Positions 6,609 through 10,657 of a DNA stretch of 10,657 nt are shown piece after piece. The notes under the pieces are model-generated. The model had not been told where the DNA came from. It made no database searches and saw only the letters and a list, made by a program, of their open reading frames with translations. Origin of the DNA: Candidatus Thorarchaeota archaeon (lineage in GTDB: Archaea; Asgardarchaeota; Thorarchaeia; Thorarchaeales; Thorarchaeaceae); the NCBI GenBank assembly GCA_004524595.1, contig SDOA01000128.1, forward strand, positions 1-10,657, in the 5' to 3' direction. Positions within the stretch are counted from its first letter, which is position 1. The number at the start of each line of letters is the position of its first letter. Position numbers and translations under genes: made by a program.

Positions 6609-6680
6609 AAGAATAGTAGTTTACTGAACCATTATCACACTACTGATTTAGAGTCTTCTCAAACTGAACTGCTTATCTTT

Positions 6681-6690
6681 GATTTTAAAT
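6681..6690 (-). promoter_or_regulatory. Candidate TATA box for the CBS-pyrC-AMMECR1-nadC run
   Basis: The minus strand reads ATTTAAAATC in the 136-nt gap between the NFACT stop and the CBS/zinc-ribbon gene. A start about 25 nt downstream would give a leader of roughly 65 nt containing the strong Shine-Dalgarno. Confidence 0.4.
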
Positions 6691-6711
6691 CTGTTGTATC
6701 AATTTGATGTT

Positions 6712-6721
6712 CCTCATGAGG
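6712..6721. promoter_or_regulatory. 10-bp palindrome between the NFACT gene and the CBS promoter
   Basis: CCTCATGAGG is a perfect palindrome 10 nt beyond the NFACT stop codon and about 22 nt upstream of the candidate TATA box for the CBS run. Either position could matter: as a regulator site or as part of a 3'-end hairpin. With no loop and no T-run directly after it, it is a poor terminator. Confidence 0.3.
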
Positions 6722-6731
6722 TAGATAATAG

Positions 6732-8765
6732 TCAGAATCTTTCCTGCTTTTTACCTACAATCTGCCCTTCACCTGCTGGAAGTACACGCATCATATCTTC
6801 TTGAGGTATTTGTGTGATAAGATGAACCTGGTCTTCTGGTACTAGTTCCTTTAGGTGGTGGAGAATATCCTTCACTAATTGCCCCTTCTTTCTCTCACCA
6901 GGAATCACACGAACAGAGTATTCTGTCTGGGATTCGATTGCTGAAGGTGGTCCTGATATCGGAATGGCATACTCTTCTTCAAGCACGACTCCAACTGCCA
7001 ACTCCACAGGAACTCTTCGTATGTAGTTTTTCGTACCATACAACATGACTGACCCTGCTGGAAGATATTCTCCAGATGGAGGTGTAAAACTCACTTGTTC
7101 TGGATTGACCCAAAATGCATCTCCGTTAGTGAGACCATCTTGCCAGGCTCTAGAGAAGGTCACCGCAAATTCTGCAGCTTCTACTAATGTCTGAGTGCCT
7201 GGTGCTACTTCTGGAACTTTAATCAACGTATATGGTGCTCCATGAATGGATGCATGCAGAAAAATGTCATTTGCAGTCATTTGGCGTTTAGCGACATCCT
7301 CATTGCTCTTCGCATCTCTACCTGCTATGACTAAGAACCCCTCCGAAGACTCAAACCAACGGAACTTCTCAAACCACCGTTTCTTCCGAATTTTGACTGG
7401 CGCTTTCTTTACATCCGGCTCTGAAAGGTCTACCTCCAGTTTCTCTAGCTTTGCTTTTGTCTTCTCAATTTGCATTAGTGCGCCTTTGACTTTTGCCTCA
7501 GCTTTCTTTGCTTGGTCATAGGCTAAAGATGCATTATCCTGTGCTGTGAGTCTGATATCAAGATTTACTGAAGTATCATTTAGTTGAACAACGATAAGCC
7601 CTTGAGAGGGAATTATCCTCTCTATTACACTAGCAGATTTAATTCCTATTTCTTTACCCTCATCAATCTTTTCAATGATATTATCCCATGAAATATCATT
7701 AGTTCGTGCTTTTGAAATAGTTTCAAGAACTTCTTGGACAATTGAAAAATTAGAATATATTAGTTCTCCAACAGTCCTCATTTTTTCAGCTTTGCCTCGA
7801 AGACTCTCAATTCCCTCTTTTTGCTTGTCAATTATTCTTAGCAGACGTTGTTGTTCTTTTGATAACGCTTCTTGGTACTGGTCATCCTCAAGTTCATTTT
7901 CTGAAACTCCAAAGAATTCATCAATTGCCTGACTAAAACTTTTGAAAGGTTGTGTCGGAAGGTCTTTGTAAAGTTCAAAGTGGAACGGTAGGAACGCGAT
8001 ATAGCTGGAATCTTCCTCCTCAGAAGGCTCATCATCAAGAACAACATTTGGTTCAGAAATTCCAATTTCAAGTCGTTTCTTAAATTCTGAAAACCCACTC
8101 TTCAGATCTGAAAGTGTTTGACCATCAATCTCAGGAGCCATAATTTTTGGGGATATGAATGATAATGCGCATATTTCTTCACAACTTAACGAATCAAGAT
8201 TGAGTCGACTTGCAAGAGTTCTTACAATGTTTGCAGTTGATTCAGAAATCAAACTCTCTAGGTTGTCTGCATTGACACTGAACAAGTCCTCACCTCTTAG
8301 AGGTGGGAAAACATATTGTGCCTTTGGTACAATGTCACGGTCTCGCATTTTTTTATAGTGCAAGGCAATAAAGATGGTATCTTTTGGATCGAGCAGCAGT
8401 AAATTCCCTGATCCAAACATTTCCGCCACAAGTTTGTAGCTCTCTTTTTCATCACCCACCTCAATAATTACAATTCTATCAAGATCATGTTGCGTTATCG
8501 ATAAGACCCTCTTATCGCGAAGATATTTTCTTAACACTATACAGAAATGTGGAGGTTGTCTTGGAGCTTTTCTTGCGTACTCTGTTATGTGCAACCGTCT
8601 TCCGGGCTGAATAAGTAGATTGGCTGTTCCACCTTTTGGCTGATATAGCTTAAGGACAAAGATATCCGAATACTGATAGACATTCTTAATGAAAGACCCC
8701 TCAGTGACTTCACGTAACTCTGGTATTATGAGGTGGATGTCTATATTACTCATCGAGTCTTTCAT
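6732..8765 (-). CDS. NFACT-family protein, Rqc2/NEMF/RqcH homologue (ribosome-associated quality control)
   Basis: The family binds stalled 60S/50S-nascent-chain complexes and tRNA and, in bacteria and eukaryotes, drives C-terminal tailing of stuck peptides. Counted from ATG 8765 (677 residues), NFACT-N spans about 5-185 with GSGNLLLLD (118-126). The Asp-Arg pair essential for tailing in RqcH/Rqc2 appears as D96-R97. A helical middle with coiled coils covers about 295-355 and 410-450. NFACT-R at about 462-585 has KFRWF (467-471), GRDAKSNE (482-489), DIFLHASIHG (500-509) and SRAWQDG. The last 75 residues, with VIPGERKKG (620-628), resemble the NEMF C-terminal domain (NFACT-C). The upstream GTG at 8780 would extend the protein by 5 residues; ATG 8765 is preferred because GTGA lies 5 nt before it and the expected transcript start is near 8773. 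ATG 8753 is also possible. It is divergent from the EMC6-like gene. Confidence 0.93.
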   Translation of the reverse strand: MKDSMSNIDIHLIIPELREVTEGSFIKNVYQYSDIFVLKLYQPKGGTANLLIQPGRRLHITEYARKAPRQPPHFCIVLRKYLRDKRVLSITQHDLDRIVIIEVGDEKESYKLVAEMFGSGNLLLLDPKDTIFIALHYKKMRDRDIVPKAQYVFPPLRGEDLFSVNADNLESLISESTANIVRTLASRLNLDSLSCEEICALSFISPKIMAPEIDGQTLSDLKSGFSEFKKRLEIGISEPNVVLDDEPSEEEDSSYIAFLPFHFELYKDLPTQPFKSFSQAIDEFFGVSENELEDDQYQEALSKEQQRLLRIIDKQKEGIESLRGKAEKMRTVGELIYSNFSIVQEVLETISKARTNDISWDNIIEKIDEGKEIGIKSASVIERIIPSQGLIVVQLNDTSVNLDIRLTAQDNASLAYDQAKKAEAKVKGALMQIEKTKAKLEKLEVDLSEPDVKKAPVKIRKKRWFEKFRWFESSEGFLVIAGRDAKSNEDVAKRQMTANDIFLHASIHGAPYTLIKVPEVAPGTQTLVEAAEFAVTFSRAWQDGLTNGDAFWVNPEQVSFTPPSGEYLPAGSVMLYGTKNYIRRVPVELAVGVVLEEEYAIPISGPPSAIESQTEYSVRVIPGERKKGQLVKDILHHLKELVPEDQVHLITQIPQEDMMRVLPAGEGQIVGKKQERF

Positions 8766-8795
8766 CGTGTTCACGTCCACAACTGACCGACATGA

Positions 8796-8801
8796 TTATA
8801 A
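8796..8801. promoter_or_regulatory. Palindromic TATA element shared by the divergent NFACT and EMC6-like genes
   Basis: TTATAA, within GATTATAACATA, is the only good TATA-like sequence in the short divergent gap. About 25 nt away on each side, starts would fall near 8773 (minus, 8 nt before the NFACT ATG) and near 8824 (plus, 20 nt before the EMC6-like ATG). Both are sensible for archaeal transcripts. Whether one element serves both directions is inference. Confidence 0.4.
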
Positions 8802-8843
8802 CATAGTCGATTGAACCATCCTTTACAAAGCTGGTGAGAGACC

Positions 8844-9203
8844 ATGGACCTGACCCCCCTGAAGAATATTTTCAAACGAATGTTTGGTAGATGGGAAGAC
8901 TCGCCAAACGACCAGCAATATTATGTGAAAATTTTCTTTGCCCTTATCACTGCTTTGGTCTGTGGTATTGGCGGTCCGGCATTCGTTGGTACTAGAGGTG
9001 TTCTCTTAGGCTTTCTTGTCTACATTTTAAGCCTCTATGTTATTCGATATCTCTTGGAGGTTGAGCCATCGCAGCTTGGAGGTATGCAGAAAATGATTAC
9101 GAACTCATTATTCTCCTATCTTATGCTCTGGGTTGTTGTCTGGACTCTTCTCTATGCCTTTTCAATTCCTCTACCCCTTCTTGAATCCATTAACAACATC
9201 TGA
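8844..9203 (+). CDS. Small three-helix membrane protein, EMC6-like
   Basis: This 119-residue protein has a basic, polar N-terminus (residues 1-26) and three predicted membrane helices at about 28-47, 51-70 and 88-110. The third helix region, LFSYLMLW followed by WTLLYAF, resembles the LFTYVLFWTFLYG segment of human EMC6. The short second helix and the polar loop before helix 3 also match that fold. EMC6 is a subunit of the eukaryotic ER membrane protein insertase, where it packs against the Oxa1-like EMC3. EMC6-like archaeal proteins would be expected to help membrane-protein insertion. The match is by eye over a short stretch, so an unrelated three-helix protein is possible. GGTGA lies 7 nt before the ATG and supports the start. 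The neighbour, transcribed divergently, is NFACT, which acts on nascent chains. Confidence 0.6.
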   Translation: MDLTPLKNIFKRMFGRWEDSPNDQQYYVKIFFALITALVCGIGGPAFVGTRGVLLGFLVYILSLYVIRYLLEVEPSQLGGMQKMITNSLFSYLMLWVVVWTLLYAFSIPLPLLESINNI

Positions 9204-9291
9204 TACTTGAGAAAATTACAGAATCCTCAGATTATGCTGATTCATATCACTCATTTCATAGTAGAATCCTCAATCTCTACAGGCTGTATAT

Positions 9292-9302
9292 TGCGAATCG
9301 CA
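9292..9302. promoter_or_regulatory. Inverted repeat TGCGA-A-TCGCA upstream of the Lrp gene TATA box
   Basis: Two perfect 5-bp arms surround a single base, 10 bp upstream of the TATA-like box. Lrp/AsnC dimers recognise short palindromes of similar size, so this is a reasonable operator candidate for the downstream regulator. A short palindrome can also occur by chance. Confidence 0.35.
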
Positions 9303-9312
9303 CAAACAATCC

Positions 9313-9323
9313 TTAATAATATA
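9313..9323 (+). promoter_or_regulatory. Candidate TATA box of the Lrp/KaiC-like operon
   Basis: TTAATAATATA lies about 65 nt before the Lrp start codon. The expected transcript start is near 9344, giving a leader of about 40 nt that includes a GGTGG motif. It is the best TATA-like sequence in this gap. Confidence 0.45.
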
Positions 9324-9353
9324 CCCGAGAAGATATCCTGGCGCGTAGAACTA

Positions 9354-9366
9354 ATCCCGATGGGAT
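9354..9366. promoter_or_regulatory. Inverted repeat ATCCC-GAT-GGGAT in the Lrp gene leader
   Basis: Perfect 5-bp arms around three bases fall just downstream of the predicted transcript start. As DNA it could be an operator blocking initiation; as RNA it would be a very small hairpin 17 nt before the start codon. No function is shown. Confidence 0.3.
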
Positions 9367-9383
9367 AGGTGGTTTTCTAGACT

Positions 9384-9854
9384 ATGGACCAGCTGGATCG
9401 AGACCTGATTCGTATCTTACAGAAGGATGCAAAGAGACCCTTCACTCAGATAGCGGAAGAACTGAACCAGCCTGATACTACGATTCACTTCAGAACTCGA
9501 AGATTGAAAGAAAATAATATTGTCACACGCTTCTGTGCTTTATTGCACCCTGATGCTTTGGGATATACACAATCTGCTCTTCTTCATATCGAGATAGGTG
9601 GGCATATTCTTCCAGATATCAGTAAAGACAGAACGCAGACCTTCGCAATGGAACTTGCTCAGGAGGAACACTTTCTATGGGTTGCCATTGGGAGTGAACC
9701 AATGAAAATTCATACTCTGGTTCTAGGAACTAGCGAAGATGACATACTTCAACACATCGAGGATGTAAAGAAATCACCAGATGTAGTAAATGTTTCATTT
9801 GAGTCTCTGAATAATATTGTAAAAGGATGGGAGATAAGCGGAAATCCTGAATAG
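9384..9854 (+). CDS. Lrp/AsnC-family transcriptional regulator
   Basis: The 156-residue protein has an N-terminal winged helix-turn-helix of the AsnC type at about residues 1-55: LDRDLIRILQKDAKRPFTQI, then the recognition helix region TTIHFRTRRLKE. A RAM-like alpha/beta effector domain follows at about 60-145. The usual family length is about 150. Lrp/AsnC proteins form dimers or octamers and respond to amino acids or related small molecules; the effector cannot be predicted from this sequence. The recognition segment has TTIHFRTRRL where many homologues have TTVxxRVxRL, which is within normal variation. It is followed 15 nt later by the KaiC-like ATPase, and its promoter region carries two short inverted repeats that could be autoregulatory sites. 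The ATG at 9384 starts exactly at the conserved LDxxD/R helix. Confidence 0.92.
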   Translation: MDQLDRDLIRILQKDAKRPFTQIAEELNQPDTTIHFRTRRLKENNIVTRFCALLHPDALGYTQSALLHIEIGGHILPDISKDRTQTFAMELAQEEHFLWVAIGSEPMKIHTLVLGTSEDDILQHIEDVKKSPDVVNVSFESLNNIVKGWEISGNPE

Positions 9855-9869
9855 TGAGATGACCAACTG

Positions 9870-10607
9870 ATGAACCGAACAAAGACTGGAATCCCTGGTT
9901 TTGATGAGCTGATAGGTGGCGGTCTTATTGAAGGAAACACTGTTCTAGTATCAGGAGGAGCAGGTACAGGAAAAACAATCTTTGGATTACAATTTCTATA
10001 TAATGGCGTATCAATGTTTAATGAACCTGGAGTCTTTGTCACTTTGGAAACTCGACCAAGAAACCTCAGAACTGAGGCAAAGCAATTCGGGTGGGATCTG
10101 GAGGTACTTGAAAAGACAAACGCGCTCATTATTGTAGATGCTGCATCCAGTAAGGCTCAACTTCCAACATCGGAAAAATTTGCTTTACGGAGAGGCTTTG
10201 ATATCAGTACACTAGCCGAACAAATCTATAGAGCTATCGACGAGTCTAAGGCAAAACGTCTTGTTGTTGACTGCATTTCAGCTTTAGGAGTTAGATACAA
10301 TGAACCTATGGAAGTACGTACTGAACTACTTAGAATCAGTGCTCTTCTCAACGAATTAAACGTCACTTCTCTTCTCCTCTGTGAGATAAACACTCCTGAT
10401 ACCCAGAGTAGAGCTGGTGTAGAACAGTTCATCACTCAAGGACTGATATCGTTGAGTCTCGTCGAGGAAAAAGATAATCTGAGCCGAGAGATGCTAATAT
10501 GGAAGATGCGACAAACACATCATAGTATGAATAGACATCACTTCATAATCGGGAAGAACGGGATTGAAATGATGCAAAAGAAAAAGCCAACTCCGAAAAC
10601 TCGCTAG
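9870..10607 (+). CDS. Single-domain KaiC/RadA-superfamily ATPase
   Basis: The 245-residue protein is one KaiC-type RecA-fold domain. It begins with TGIPGFDELIGGGL (6-19), the family's N-terminal signature, then Walker A GGAGTGKT (29-36), VTLET (57-61) at the position of the catalytic glutamates, and Walker B LVVD (131-134). The end has KMRQTHHSMNRHHFII (212-227), equivalent to the KaiC MRGTxHS ... PFEI segment. The usual EE pair appears as E60-T61. Such archaeal ATPases are common and mostly uncharacterised; they are proposed to act in signalling, and are not shown to be clock proteins. There is no second KaiC domain and no attached sensor. Its gene follows the Lrp-like regulator by 15 nt, so the two are probably co-expressed. 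The ribosome-binding site is weak (GAGATGA). Confidence 0.9.
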   Translation: MNRTKTGIPGFDELIGGGLIEGNTVLVSGGAGTGKTIFGLQFLYNGVSMFNEPGVFVTLETRPRNLRTEAKQFGWDLEVLEKTNALIIVDAASSKAQLPTSEKFALRRGFDISTLAEQIYRAIDESKAKRLVVDCISALGVRYNEPMEVRTELLRISALLNELNVTSLLLCEINTPDTQSRAGVEQFITQGLISLSLVEEKDNLSREMLIWKMRQTHHSMNRHHFIIGKNGIEMMQKKKPTPKTR

Positions 10608-10657
10608 AACAATGCTAATAGCTGTAGAATAAGGTATGCTCCTAATAGAAATGGAAT

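Larger units (their letters stand above)
9204..9383. other. Intergenic region with the promoter of the Lrp/KaiC pair
   Basis: No open reading frame of note lies here. The region holds a TATA-like box at 9313-9323, an inverted repeat just upstream at 9292-9302, a second inverted repeat downstream at 9354-9366, and a GGTGG ahead of the Lrp start. The layout suits a self-regulated promoter. Confidence 0.5.

Noticed and set aside
9220..9272. 10-bp direct repeat AGAATCCTCA at 9220-9229 and 9263-9272
   Set aside because: Only two copies, 43 bp apart, in A+T-rich spacer, with no gene or insertion between them. Chance is likely.
10614..10657. Possible start of another gene after the KaiC-like ATPase
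   Set aside because: ATG at 10614 stops after six codons, and the ATG at 10636 is open for only seven codons before the window ends, too little to call.
1..10657. CRISPR array, insertion sequence or defence system
   Set aside because: No regularly spaced direct repeats, transposase, integrase, nuclease or toxin-antitoxin motifs were seen on either strand. The only tandem repeats are coding TSP3-like units.

Overview
The window looks archaeal. It carries an archaeal-type NFACT (Rqc2/NEMF-like) protein, an AMMECR1-domain protein, CBS-domain regulators (one with a zinc ribbon), a single-domain KaiC/RadA-type ATPase beside an Lrp/AsnC regulator, TATA-like boxes with few strong Shine-Dalgarno sites, and a CCA-encoding tRNA fragment whose T-loop is split by a bulge-helix-bulge intron. 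The TSP3-like surface repeats, a small EMC6-like membrane protein and a NEMF-like C-terminal domain on the NFACT protein suggest an Asgard lineage, perhaps Thorarchaeota-like. That assignment is inference, not proof.

Layout. 1-2105 (+): the 3' part of a gene for an acidic, calcium-binding-type (thrombospondin type 3-like) repeat protein, then a Ycf48/BNR-like beta-propeller with a signal peptide and a C-terminal membrane anchor. 2106-2229: a convergent intergenic gap holding the 3' part of a tRNA gene, interrupted by a 29-nt intron; no 5' half is visible. 6595-2230 (-): a tight five-gene run of CBS pair plus zinc ribbon, four-CBS protein, dihydroorotase (pyrC), AMMECR1 protein and quinolinate phosphoribosyltransferase (nadC). 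Gaps are about 40, 38-47 and 44 nt, and the last two genes abut or overlap. 8765-6732 (-): the NFACT/Rqc2-like protein. 8844-9203 (+): the EMC6-like three-helix membrane protein, divergent from NFACT across a short gap with one palindromic TATA-like element. 9384-10607 (+): an Lrp/AsnC regulator and a KaiC-like ATPase, 15 nt apart. 10608-10657 holds nothing that can be called.

How the genes may fit together. The minus-strand run joins predicted adenine-nucleotide-sensing CBS proteins to one step of pyrimidine synthesis and one of NAD synthesis, with AMMECR1 of unknown function between the two enzymes. NFACT and the EMC6-like protein are, by family, linked to nascent-chain quality control and membrane-protein biogenesis. 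The least ordinary item is the incomplete tRNA with an intact T-loop intron, which could be one half of a split tRNA or a remnant left by tRNA-targeted integration.
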